This document shows positions 1-11,840 of a DNA stretch of 64,000 nucleotides, one piece after another. Position numbers and translations under genes: made by a program. The first letter of the stretch is position 1. Every line of letters begins with the position of its first letter. Location: positions 1 to 64,000 of the forward strand of contig MCFG01000288.1 of the NCBI GenBank assembly GCA_002104895.1, written 5' to 3'. The notes beneath the pieces are model-generated. The model saw only the letters and a program-made list of their open reading frames with translations. It did no database searches and was not told where the DNA came from. The stretch is from Anaeromyces robustus. Lineage: Eukaryota; Neocallimastigomycota; Neocallimastigomycetes; Neocallimastigales; Neocallimastigaceae.

Positions 1-516
1 AATAAATCCTATACCCATTAATATCGTTAAAAATAAAATAGTTTGTACTTTAGTTTTAATCGTCATACCTCGACCTTTAACAAAGTCTTCAAGATTATTT
101 TTATAAAATTTACTATTAATAAACCATTGATGAAGTCGATCTGAACTTTTAGCAAAACATATTAAAGTTAATAAATAAAATGGAAAAGTTGGAAGAATTG
201 GTAAAACTATACCTATACTTCCTAATATAAAACTAATAGATCCTATAATAATTAATATTATTTTAATAATTATATGTTTAGTTTTCTTTTTTTCATTAAT
301 ATTAATTCTATCTTTATTTTTATTTTCTTCCTTTTTTTCTTCCTTTTTTTCATCCCTTTCTTCCTTTTCTCCTTCTTCATTTTTATTTTCTTTTAATATT
401 CTTTCATTTTCTACTTCCATTTCTTCTTTATTTTCTATTTCCTTTTTTTCCTTATTTTCATCCTTTACTATTATTACTTCCATTGTTGGGTTTTCTTTTT
501 CAAATTTTTCATTCAT
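1..516 (-). CDS. DUF454 (YbaN-like) membrane protein, partial
   Basis: An open frame on the minus strand starts at ATG 516-514 and is still open at the left edge, so 172 residues are visible and the 3' end is missing. The first 80 or so residues are charged low complexity (Lys/Glu/Asn). Then come a hydrophobic segment (IIIKIILIIIGSISFILGS), the turn GIVLPILPTFPFYLL, a CFAKSSDRLHQWFINSKF stretch, EDFVKGRGMTIKTK and a second hydrophobic segment. This order is the signature of DUF454, the small inner-membrane family of E. coli YbaN: a P-x-LPTxPF loop, then F-A-[RK]-S-S-x-R-[LF]-H-x-W, then GRGI. The biochemical role of the family is not known. The family is best known from bacteria, so transfer into the fungus with a later Lys/Glu-rich N-terminal extension is plausible but not shown. 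The start is the first ATG after an in-frame stop near 620; ATG 480-478 or 420-418 are also possible. Confidence 0.8.
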   Translation of the reverse strand, partial: MNEKFEKENPTMEVIIVKDENKEKKEIENKEEMEVENERILKENKNEEGEKEERDEKKEEKKEENKNKDRININEKKKTKHIIIKIILIIIGSISFILGSIGIVLPILPTFPFYLLTLICFAKSSDRLHQWFINSKFYKNNLEDFVKGRGMTIKTKVQTILFLTILMGIGFI

Positions 517-1578
<1,062 letters not shown>

Positions 1579-1680
1579 ATTTATGTTATTTTACTTATTA
1601 TTATTAATTAATTATTACTATTTTATTATTATTATTATTATAAATTATTTATTATTATTTATTATATATTATAATTATAA

Positions 1681-1771
1681 ATTATTATTTATTTATTTAT
1701 TCATTATTTATTTATTTATTCATTATTTATTTATTTATTTATTCATTATTTATTTATTTATTTATTTATTC

Positions 1772-1803
<32 letters not shown>

Positions 1804-1848
1804 TTATTTATTAATTTATTTATTTATTCATTATTTATTTATTTATTC

Positions 1849-1888
<40 letters not shown>

Positions 1889-1891
1889 TTA
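1681..1891. repeat. (TTTA)n microsatellite with TTCA interruptions
   Basis: Tetranucleotide array of TTTA units, regularly interrupted by TTCATTA. The hydrophobic open frame through it is an artefact of the repeat. Confidence 0.9.
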
Positions 1892-2140
1892 ATAATAATT
1901 AGTTATTTTCATATTATTTATGTTACATTATTTATTTCATTTTTTTCAAATTTAAATATTATTTATTATTTTAATTCCATATTTTACATTTTTTTATTTA
2001 TTTTTTTTTTTTACTTTTATACATTAATTATTAATATTATACTTTTATTTATTTGTTACATTGTCCATTTTTAATTATTAATATTTATTATTATTATTTA
2101 TTTTATTATTATTCTTGTTAGTAGTAAAATTACAACATAT

Positions 2141-2385
2141 ATGGAATTAGCGGATTTATATACTATCAGTTATACAAATATTGAAGGAAAATTGGATGAT
2201 GGAGTAGTAATTAATTCTAAAGAAAGTTTTAAGTTATAAGTGAAATATTGATGAAAGAAGATTCCAGGATTGATAATATTTCTAATCTTTTATCTAATAC
2301 CTATACTAAAGAAAATAGAAAACGGATAGTTTTTAGTAGTAATATTCAACAATTTATATATTTTCATAATTCTTATTTATTATAA
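2141..2385 (+). pseudogene. Relic of an unrecognised gene family
   Basis: Normal codon usage reappears inside simple-sequence DNA. Frame 1 (2141-2239) reads 32 residues beginning MELADLYTISYTN. After a shift, a second frame (2251-2385) reads 44 residues including SRIDNISNLLSNTYTK and then ENRKRIVF. The peptide DNISNLLSNTYTK, and about 45 bases of DNA around it, recur almost identically on the minus strand inside the decayed gene at 42105-43016. Both are therefore remnants of one family. I do not recognise the family. No upstream or downstream exons are visible. Confidence 0.55.
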
Positions 2386-4368
2386 ATAAAAAATAAAAAA
2401 TAAAAAACAAAAAACAAAAATGGAAATAATAAAAAAAAACAAAAACAAAAACAAAAACAAAAACAAAAACAAAAATAAAAATAAAAATGAAAATAATAAA
2501 AAAATGAAGATCTTTTTTTATTAATTATATTAAAAATATAAAAAATTTAATTAGATTATAAAAAAAGTATTTAATTAACACTTGATATTTATTTATTGAT
2601 TTAGTTTCTTAAATAATTTTTTTTTAAATTAATTTCTTAAAACTAATTAAAAATAAATAAAAAAAAAAAGAATTTGTTTGTATCCCTTTTTTTATTTAAA
2701 AAAAGAAAAAGAAAAAAGAAAAAAGAATTAAAAAAAAAAATTAAGAATTCTAAGAACAAATTTTTTTATTTAAATTATTTTTTTTATTTTAATTTTCTGT
2801 AGATCTTTTTTTTTTTTTAAATTTTGTTCATGTTTTTGTGACCATATAAAAAAATTTTTTTTTTAAAAAAAAAAAAAAAAAACATTTTAAATAATAAAAA
2901 TAATTTTTATTTTTTTTTTTATATTTTATTTAATTTATATGTTATAATTTATATGCTATATTAGTATAAAATACCTCCATATGTAAAAAATATAAAATAT
3001 ATAAAAAAATACAATTTTATCTTTCTTCTAGTTAAATATCAAGTTATTTTTATTTATTACCATATCTTAATGAAAAAATATATATAATATATAAAAATAA
3101 ATCATTTTTTTATACATAATATAATTGTTTTTTATTTTTAGTTTAATCCTTTTTTTAATTATGTAATTTATTAAACTATATAATTTCTTACTTATTTTTA
3201 TTCTTTTTTATATTTAATTTAATTTATATTTTAATAATTTGTATTTTTTTATTTTATTTTATTTTATTTTTTATTTTATTTTTTATTTTATTTTTTTTAT
3301 TTTATTTTTTTATTTTCATATATATATAAAATAATAATATAATAAAAAAAAAAGGAAGGTGTATTTTTCGTTTTTTAATTTTTAATTTAGTTTTTAGTTT
3401 TTAGTTTTTAGTTTTTAGTTTTTTAGTTTTTGGTTTTATAATTAATCAATCTATAATTTTTAATTGTTTTTTTTTTTTTAATTTTTTGTTTTTTAAAGAA
3501 TTTGGATTTGATTTTTATAGTTTTTTTTTTTTAAAAATCATATACAATTATTTAAAAAGTATATATATTTATATATATTTTTATATTTAATTTCTTTTTT
3601 TTTAAAAAAAAAATAAAATATATATAAATAGAAGAAGTAATAAAAATAAAACCAAAAAGAAAAAAAAAACTATTTATTTAAACTATATATAAATAATATA
3701 AATAATAAATATATATATATAAAAAAAAAAAAAAAGAATTTTTTTTATTAATTCTTTTTTTTTTTTTTTTCATTTTATTTTTAATTTGTTGTTATTTATA
3801 TAATTTTAATTTTTATTAATACTATATAATTTGTTTTTTTTTATATATTAATAATATATTTATATTAATAATACTTTCATTTTCATTTTCATTTTTGTGT
3901 ATGAAAGTCTTTTTTTTTTTTTCATAATTATTATTATTATTTTTTAAAAATGTTTGAATAGCTTTTTTTTATAAAATAATTATTTTTCTTTTTTAATTTT
4001 TAATTTCTTAATTATTATACATTTATCATTTTTCCAATAATCTTTATATATATATTATACATATAAAAAAAGAAAATTACTATTTATTATTTAATTTTTG
4101 TTTTTTGTTTTTTGTTTTTTTTTTCTTTCTTTCTTTTTTTTTATTAAAATGATAAAATTAATATTAAAATAAATTAAAAATATCATTTTAAAATTTGATA
4201 TTGATTTAAAAAAAAAAACAATTTTTTTAAATATAATAAAAAAAAAAAAAAAGAATTTTTTTTTATAAATTAATTATTAGTTTTAATAACAATAAAACTA
4301 ATTTTATTTTAAATACATTTCTTTTTCCTTTCTTCAATTTAAAAACAAAAAAGAAAGAAATAAAAATA

Positions 4369-4402
<34 letters not shown>

Positions 4403-4420
4403 TAACAATAAAAATTAATG
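2386..4420. other. A/T-rich intergenic spacer
   Basis: Holds an (AAAAAC)n-like hexamer run at about 2404-2465, TTTTA runs near 3250-3310 and TTTTTAG runs near 3380-3430. No gene seen. Confidence 0.6.
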
Positions 4421-4442
4421 AATTAAATTCTTAAGGAATTTT
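4421..4442. promoter_or_regulatory. Inverted flanking 20-mer, 3' side of first dumbbell gene
   Basis: AATTAAATTCTTAAGGAATT at 4421-4440 lies about 200 bases beyond the stop codon of the gene at 4641-6629. It matches the reverse complement of 6773-6792 on the far side of the gene at 19 of 20 positions. The same pair flanks the paralog. Confidence 0.55.
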
Positions 4443-4640
4443 CAAAATGTTAAAAATAATTTTTTTTTAATTATCTTTTTAATTATCTTTTTTCCTTTTT
4501 CTTTTTAAATTTTTCTTTTTTTTATTATAGAAATATAATATGAAAGAAGTAAGAAAAAAAATAATAATAAAAATAATATTATATAATCATTTAATTATTT
4601 ATATTATTAAAAAAATATATATCCTTATATATTATTATTC

Positions 4641-6629
4641 TTAAGCCCAAATCTTTGAACAAATGCTTTGTATAGAATTACATTCATTAGCTAAATTATC
4701 AGAATATTGTTTAGACCAACAATCTCTAGCTTCGGAATAACATAAATCAGACATTTGAGTTTTACATTGCCAGTCATCTGGAGAACAACTTAAATAATCA
4801 ATTCCAGAATTAGTTGGTTGTGAACTAATAGTGGTTGTTCTGGTTCTAGTTGTTGTAGTTCTGGTAGAAGATGGAATAGTTTTGGAAGCAGATGTAGTTG
4901 GAATAGTTTTGGAGGCAGATGTAGTTGGAATGGTTTTAGAAGCAGATGTAGTTGGAATGGTTTTAGAAGCGGATGTAGTTGGAATAGTCTTAGAGTAAGA
5001 GCTAGTTGGGACTGTCTTAGAGTAAGAGCTAGTTGGGACTGTCTTAGAGTAAGAGCTGGTTGGAATAGTCTTAGAGGCAGAAGTAGTTGGAACAGTCTTA
5101 GAATAAGAGCTAGTTGGAACAGTCTTAGAGTAAGAGCTAGTTGGGATTGTCTTAGAGGCAGAAGTAGTTGGAACTGTCTTAGAATAAGAGCTAGTTGGGT
5201 CTGTCTTAGAGTAAGAGCTAGTTGGAATAGTCTTAGAGGCAGAAGTAGTTGGAACAGTCTTAGAGTAAGAACTAGTTGGAACAGTCTTAGAGTAAGAGCT
5301 AGTTGGAATAGTCTTAGAGGCAGATGTAGTTGGAACAGTCTTAGAGTAAGAACTAGTTGGAACAGTCTTAGAGTAAGAGCTAGTTGGAATAGTCTTAGAG
5401 GCAGAAGTAGTTGGAACAGTCTTAGAATAAGAGCTAGTTGGAACAGTCTTAGAGTAAGAGCTAGTTGGAATAGTCTTAGAGGCAGAAGTAGTTGAAACAG
5501 TCTTAGAGTAAGAGCTAGTTGGGATTGTCTTAGAAGCAGAAGTAGTTGGAACTGTCTTAGAGTAAGAACTAGTTGGAACTGTCTTAGAGTAAGAGCTAGT
5601 TGGGATTGTCTTAGAAGCAGAAGTAGTTGGAACAGTCTTAGAATAAGAGCTAGTTGGAACTGTCTTAGAGTAAGAGCTAGTTGGGATTGTCTTAGAAGCA
5701 GAGGTAGTTGGAATAGTCTTAGAGTAAGAGCTGGTTGGGACAGTCTTAGAGTAAGAGCTAGTTGGGATTGTCTTAGAAGCAGAAGTAGTTGGAACAGTCT
5801 TAGAATAAGAGCTAGTTGGAACTGTCTTAGAGTAAGAGCTAGTTGGGATTGTCTTAGAAGCAGAGGTAGTTGGAATAGTCTTAGAGTAAGAGCTGGTTGG
5901 GACAGTCTTAGAGTAAGAGCTGGTTGGAACTGTCTTAGAGGCAGAAGTAGTTGGAACTGTCTTAGAGTAAGAGCTAGTTGGAATAGTCTTAGAGTAAGAG
6001 CTAGTTGGGATTGTCTTAGAAGCAGAGGTAGTTGGAATAGTCTTAGAGTAAGAGCTAGTTGGAACTGTCTTAGAGTAAGAGCTAGTTGGAATAGTCTTAG
6101 AAGCAGAGGTAGTTGGAACAGTCTTAGAGTAAGAGCTAGTTGGGATTGTCTTAGAGTAAGAGCTAGTTGGGATTGTCTTAGAGGCAGAGGTAGTTGGAAC
6201 AGTCTTAGAGTAAGAGCTAGTTGGAACTGTCTTAGAGTAAGAGCTAGTTGGGATTGTCTTAGAGTAAGAACTAGTTGGAATAGTCTTAGAGTAAGAGCTA
6301 GTTGGGATTGTCTTAGAAGCAGAAGTAGTTGGAACAGTCTTTGTAGTAATTGGAACAGTCTTAGTACTTGAAATAGTTGTAGTTCCTGCAGTAACTGGTT
6401 CACCAGAATAAGTCCAAATTTCATTACAATTATTACCTATTTCAATACATTGTTGTTGAACTGATTCACTCCATGGTTGTTGCCAACAATTATTAGCTTC
6501 TTGTTGACATAAACTTGCTTGTTGTTGTTTACATTGAGTATCATCACTACCACAAACAAGATATGGATTAGAAGCTTTAGCTAATCCAGTAATTAATAAT
6601 AAAGCAGATCCAAATATAATAGATTTCAT
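4641..6629 (-). CDS. Secreted dumbbell protein: Cys module, 53-copy nonapeptide linker, Cys module
   Basis: Single open frame of 662 residues starting at ATG 6629. Residues 1-19 are a signal peptide ending LAKA. Residues 23-72 form a six-Cys module with spacing C-x6-C-x7-C-x6-C-x12-C-x6-C followed by NEIW. Residues 105-581 are exactly 53 nonapeptides of the form SKT[IV]PTSSY or SKT[IV]PTTSA, mostly in triplets SSY-SSY-TSA. After a Thr/Arg-rich stretch, residues 611-661 form a second module with the same spacing, ending SKIWA at the stop. The linker should be heavily O-mannosylated and extended; that is inference from Ser/Thr content. I see no GPI tail, no catalytic domain and no fungal dockerin (CBM10-type) pattern. 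A wall cross-linker, adhesin or two-headed binding protein are possible roles. The module is not one I recognise. A paralog lies 5.2 kb upstream on the same strand. Confidence 0.9.
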   Translation of the reverse strand: MKSIIFGSALLLITGLAKASNPYLVCGSDDTQCKQQQASLCQQEANNCWQQPWSESVQQQCIEIGNNCNEIWTYSGEPVTAGTTTISSTKTVPITTKTVPTTSASKTIPTSSYSKTIPTSSYSKTIPTSSYSKTVPTSSYSKTVPTTSASKTIPTSSYSKTIPTSSYSKTVPTTSASKTIPTSSYSKTVPTSSYSKTIPTTSASKTIPTSSYSKTIPTSSYSKTVPTTSASKTVPTSSYSKTVPTSSYSKTIPTTSASKTIPTSSYSKTVPTSSYSKTVPTTSASKTIPTSSYSKTVPTSSYSKTIPTTSASKTIPTSSYSKTVPTSSYSKTVPTTSASKTIPTSSYSKTVPTSSYSKTVPTTSASKTIPTSSYSKTVSTTSASKTIPTSSYSKTVPTSSYSKTVPTTSASKTIPTSSYSKTVPTSSYSKTVPTTSASKTIPTSSYSKTVPTSSYSKTVPTTSASKTIPTSSYSKTDPTSSYSKTVPTTSASKTIPTSSYSKTVPTSSYSKTVPTTSASKTIPTSSYSKTVPTSSYSKTVPTSSYSKTIPTTSASKTIPTTSASKTIPTTSASKTIPTTSASKTIPSSTRTTTTRTRTTTISSQPTNSGIDYLSCSPDDWQCKTQMSDLCYSEARDCWSKQYSDNLANECNSIQSICSKIWA
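4887..6317 (-). repeat. 27-bp coding minisatellite, 53 units
   Basis: In-frame tandem array encoding the nonapeptide linker. Units group into an 81-bp higher-order repeat, with occasional two-, four- or five-unit groups and a terminal run of TSA-type units. This is the signature of unequal exchange or slippage. Confidence 0.95.
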
Positions 6630-6772
6630 TTTCTTATAATTTTTTTTTTATTTAATTATTTATTAACTTTATTTACTTTTTTATTTTATTATAATTTGAT
6701 TTAATAATATTTTATTTATATATACACAATAATAAATATATATATTTTTTTACGTTTTTTTTTGTAAAAAAC

Positions 6773-6792
6773 AATTCCTCAAGAATTTAATT
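6773..6792. promoter_or_regulatory. Inverted flanking 20-mer, 5' side of first dumbbell gene
   Basis: AATTCCTCAAGAATTTAATT lies 144 bases upstream of the ATG. It is identical to 13301-13320 upstream of the paralog (129 bases from its ATG). It is the reverse complement, with one mismatch, of 4421-4440. Confidence 0.6.
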
Positions 6793-6840
6793 TTTTTTTC
6801 CCTTTTTTAAATTTTTTTTTTCTTTATTTATTTATTATAT

Positions 6841-6860
6841 CACACAGACTAGCTGATGTG
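6841..6860. promoter_or_regulatory. Shared upstream CACACAG-CTAGCTG motif
   Basis: CACACAGACTAGCTGATGTG stands out as the most G/C-rich stretch upstream. A copy with two changes over the first 19 bases sits at 13366-13386 upstream of the paralog, 46-49 bases beyond the flanking 20-mer in both cases. The motif is partly palindromic around CTAG. It is a candidate binding site shared by the two promoters. Confidence 0.55.
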
Positions 6861-7971
6861 TTTTTTAATGAATAAATATTCAAAAAAAAAATTTTTTTAA
6901 TTTTAATTTTATGATAAAAATATTTTAAATTTATTGAAAAAAAAAATAAAAAAAGAAATTATTATTCCTTTTATATCAATTTTTTTTTCTGAATATTATT
7001 AATTAATAGATTAATTGATTAATTACATAAATTAACATATTATTACATTTAATTAGTACTCTTATTTTTTTATTACATTAATTATTAAATTTTTTATTTT
7101 ATTATTTTTATTATAAAAGAACTAATACTATATAACTTTTAATATATTAATTTAATATTATATTATTTATAATAACTAATAACTAAATTAAATTAAATAT
7201 ATTAATAAATATATATATAAATATAAGAATATTTAATTATTATTTTTTCTTTTTATTCTTTTATTATTTTTTTTTATTTTTTATTTTTTTATTTTCTTAT
7301 TTTTTTATTTTTTATTTTTTCTTTGATTATTAATTTAAAATTAAAGTTAATTAATTATAATAATTTTACTTTGTTACACAAAAATTATGCTTCATTATGT
7401 AAAACTTTAATTATTATTATTTTATAATTAAATTATCAAATATAATTACAATATTTAGAAAAAGGAAAAAATGAAAAAAAAAAATTTTTTTTATTGCCAT
7501 AATTAGATAAATGATAAATGATAAAATAATTTTGTTATATATTGAAATACATTAAAAAAGCATTTACAATAATAATAATTTATAATGATAATAATAATAA
7601 AATGCATCATGTATAAATAAAATATGGAAAAAATGGCAATTAAAACATTATAGATTAATAAAATAATAAAATAATAAATAATAAAATAATAAAAAATAAC
7701 AACAAAATAAAATATGAAAATAAAATATGAAAAATAAAAAATAAAAAAAAAAAAGAAACAAAACTTTAAAGAAAATGAAATCTTTATTTTCATGACACAT
7801 TTAATAATTAAAAATAAATATTATAATAATTAAATTAGCATAATAAACATTATAAAAAATAATAATAATTGAAACTTTATTTGTTTTATTTTTTAAATTA
7901 TAAAACTAATTTATAAAAGAAAATTATAAATAATAATATTTTTTATTATTTTATTTTATAAATTAGTTTTA

Positions 7972-8006
<35 letters not shown>

Positions 8007-11000
8007 TACAATGTTAATAAATTATAGAAAAATACTTATATATAAATGTTATTTCTTTCTATAATATATAATTAATTAAAGTTAAGTAAAAATAAAAAGG
8101 AATAATAGTTTTAATAATAAATTAAAATTAAAATTTATATATTTAATTGATAAATAAAAAAAAAGTTTACATATAGAATATATAGAATATATAGAAAATA
8201 TAGAATATATAGAAAATATATTAAGAAATATATAAAATATATAAAAAAATATATAAGATGAATAAATTTATTTTTAAAAATGAATATATTGAAAATGGAA
8301 AAAAAAAATAACACAAAAATGATATATAAATATAAAATAATATAAAAATATTATTAAAAAAAATTGTTCAAAAAAAATATACAAAAGTATAGAATACAAT
8401 ATTAAATAAAATAATATAAATTAATAAAAATAATAAACAAATAAAATTTTGTGCTTTATAAATAAATATAAAAAATAAAAAATAAAAAAGATAATACTAT
8501 ATAGAATTTAAATAATAAAATTTAAAATTTTAAAAAAAAAGTACTATCCATAATTATATAAAATATGTTTTTAACTCTATACAAAAAAAATAAAATATAA
8601 ATGGCATGTCATCAAAAATTTTAATTAATATCTTTTTAATATATTTTATATTAATATCATAAACTTTAATGAATATATTTTAGTATTATCATAAACTTTA
8701 ATAAATAATTTTATTAATTATAGGGTTTCCCATCATAGTCATAAATTTTAATTAATATGATTTTAATATTGATTGTTTCATATCATATCATTATCATAAA
8801 CTTTAATTTATATATTTTTTAAATTAAATGAATGATAATATTTTATATACTATATATTTTCATAAAAAAAATTTAATAAAAAGTTTAAATTGAAATAAAA
8901 AATAAAAAAAAAATTTAATTAAACAATATTATTAAAAAACAAATTAAGATAAATAAACAATACAAAAAAAAATATAAAAAAAAAAAAAAGATTAATATTA
9001 ATAATAATAATAATATTATTATTATTTAAAATTTTTACCACTATGAAAAAAAGAAAAAAAAATACTCATTTTAAAGGATTAATTAAAATAAAAAAAATAA
9101 AAATATCTATTGGTAAAATATAATAAATCAATTAATAATAATAATGATAATAATGATGATAATAATAATAGAAAACAAAAATTAATATTGTTTTTACTTT
9201 TTATTTTTTTTTTTTTTTTTTTAAAAAAAACTGTTATCATATAAATATTTTTTATCCATAATTATGCTATTAATATATAATATATATTAATAATATTATT
9301 AATATTGAATATATATATATATATAGCATATTAAAAATATATATAATTAATAATTTCATGTATTTTCATGTATTTCACTTTATGTATCTTTTTTTTCCAG
9401 AATTTTCCCAATTGAATATAATATAATTAATAAATATAAAATTTATAATAATAAAATAATAGATAATTAATTAATTAATTAATTAATATAAATTTTAAAA
9501 AAAAAACATAAAATAATAGAATAGAATAGAATAGAATAACAATGTATTTTATTTTTTAATTTAAATATTTAAATATTTCATATCTTTTTATAAAATATTT
9601 AATATATTAAGGAAGACGATCATAAATGTAACAATTATGAATACATTATTACACATAATTATATATATTATATATATTTAAAGTTAATTTATATATATTA
9701 TAGATATTATAGTATATTAAAATAAAAAATACAAAAAAGAAAATAAAAAACGATTAGTTACATTAATATTATTATGTAACTACATGACTTTTTATGATTT
9801 ATTATTATATAATATATAAAATAAATGAAATAAATAAAATATATATAAAATAGCATGCAAAATATATAAATATATATATTTTATATTTATTTATCTATTT
9901 ATCTATTTATCTATTTATTCATTTATTCATTTATTTATTTTATTACATGCTATTTTTACATGCTATTTTTACAAGTTTTTAAATTAAATGGAAATAAACA
10001 TAAAAATTTTATTTACAAGATATCTTTTTTCAAATTATCTTTTCTTTCCTAATATATCAATATATCAATAGGATATAAATATAATTCTAATAATATATAT
10101 AAAGTTAATTCATCTTGTTGACTTTTTAAAATTGCTGATCAATATTAATTTATTTAAATAGAATAAAAATATTTTTATTAAAAAAAAAAAAAGTAATAAA
10201 AATATATACTAATAAATATAATTGAAAAAAAAATTATATATTAAATTATATATATATATTGTAGTATAGAAGTATTAAAATAATTATATAATAATGATTC
10301 ATCTTTTTTTTTATTTTAATTTCAATTTCAAATTGACTTTTCAATATAAAGTATCCACTTTTTTTATAAAAAAAGTATATTTATCGATTATAAGTACATC
10401 ATAAATTAAGGCAAGTTTTTTTTTTTAATAAATTAAACAAAATATATAAATAAAGATTTAATATATAATAGTTAATAGAAAATAGATATATATGTTATAA
10501 ATATTTATGAATAAATTATTTAAATAAAAAATAAATAAATAAACAAGATAAAATATAATATAGTAGATTAGAATTAAAATTAGTTACAACAATCGGTCAT
10601 GATCAAAAAAAATTTTATAATAATAAAATATACCTAATCTAACCTAATCAAATAACTAGGAAATTATATAATAATAATATTATATAATAAATATATATAT
10701 TTATTTTGTATTTTTAAAAACAGTTTTTATGAAAGTTTATAAAAAATTATATATATATAACTTTTATTTTTTGAACAATTGTTATATATATATGTAATAT
10801 TTTAAACCACATTTATATATATTTATATTTATATATAAAACTCTTAATTTATATATACATATATTTTTATTTGTTAGCTTTTTTTTATTTAGTTTTATTT
10901 TATTTAATCCTAATTTTCTTTTATACATATTTATACTTATATTTTAATTTTATTCATTTAATCCTATTTATTTTTAATATTTTATTTTTTTATTTTTATT

Positions 11001-11673
11001 TTTATTTTTATTTATAATATTTTACTATTTAATTTCATTTTATTTTTATTTTTAATCTTTTATTATTATTGGTGAAATTTTGTTCTATTTAAATTTTTAT
11101 ATTGTTTGTTATCTTTTATATATATTTGTTTATTTGATTATTATATATAATATATTAGATAAAAAATTGAATCATTCGTTTCATATTAGATTATTATTTT
11201 TAAATATATATATTTATAATAAAAAAAATATGTCATTTATATTTATGCTTTTATACGATCAACGTATATTAGCCTTAAATATAAATGATTTTCTTTTTTA
11301 TCATAATAATATAATATTTAAATAATTTGTTGACAAAAGAAATCTTTTTTTTTTTAAAAAAAAAATTTCTTTTGATATATTTATAAAAAAATATTATTAT
11401 TCTTTTATATTTTATTATTTATAACATTTTTTAAAAATATTTTTTTAAAAATATTTTTATTATTTCTTTTATTTATAAAATATAGAAATAATTAAATGGT
11501 TTATATCATCTTTTATTTTAATTCTAAAAAAAATATATTAATAATTATTTAATCAATTATTTTTTCTTTTTTTTTAAAAAAAATGATATATTTAATATTA
11601 GAATATATATAGATTTCTTTATATATCATTATTAAAATAATACATATTAAAAAAAATTTAAAAAAATTTAGTA
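6861..11673. other. A/T-rich intergenic spacer
   Basis: No convincing gene. The open frames at 7503-7793 and 11080-11325 are Phe/Tyr/Ile low complexity. At 8620-8810 a degenerate motif, ATCATAAACTTTAAT, recurs several times; a related cluster lies at 14480-14640, upstream of the paralogous gene. A CTAT/TTAT run sits at 9885-9935. Confidence 0.6.
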
Positions 11674-11693
11674 AATTAAATTCTTAAAGAATC
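11674..11693. promoter_or_regulatory. Inverted flanking 20-mer, 3' side of second dumbbell gene
   Basis: AATTAAATTCTTAAAGAATC matches 4421-4440 at 18 of 20 positions and lies about 150 bases beyond the stop codon. Just downstream, TTAATTATCTT-type sequence is also shared with the first gene, so the 3' flank was duplicated together with the gene. Confidence 0.5.
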
Positions 11694-11840
11694 AAATGTT
11701 ATAAATCGTTATTTTAATTATCTTCTTTATTATTTTTCAATTTTCTAATAAAAAAAGGAGGTTTAAAGATAATTAATTTAAAAAAAGTATTACTATTATT
11801 GATATTTAAAAAAAAAATTTTTTTATTCTTTTTTTTTTTT

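Noticed and set aside
4790-6424. 544-codon open frame on the minus strand rich in Leu/Arg/Gln, overlapping the first dumbbell gene.
   Set aside because: Shadow frame of the 27-bp repeat; no start context, no domain and no conservation in the paralog.
7503-7793. 96-codon Phe/Tyr-rich frame on the minus strand.
   Set aside because: Low complexity from T-rich DNA; no signal, domain or paralog.
11080-11325. 81-codon frame on the plus strand.
   Set aside because: Composition is A/T-driven and no homologous block is seen; too weak to call.
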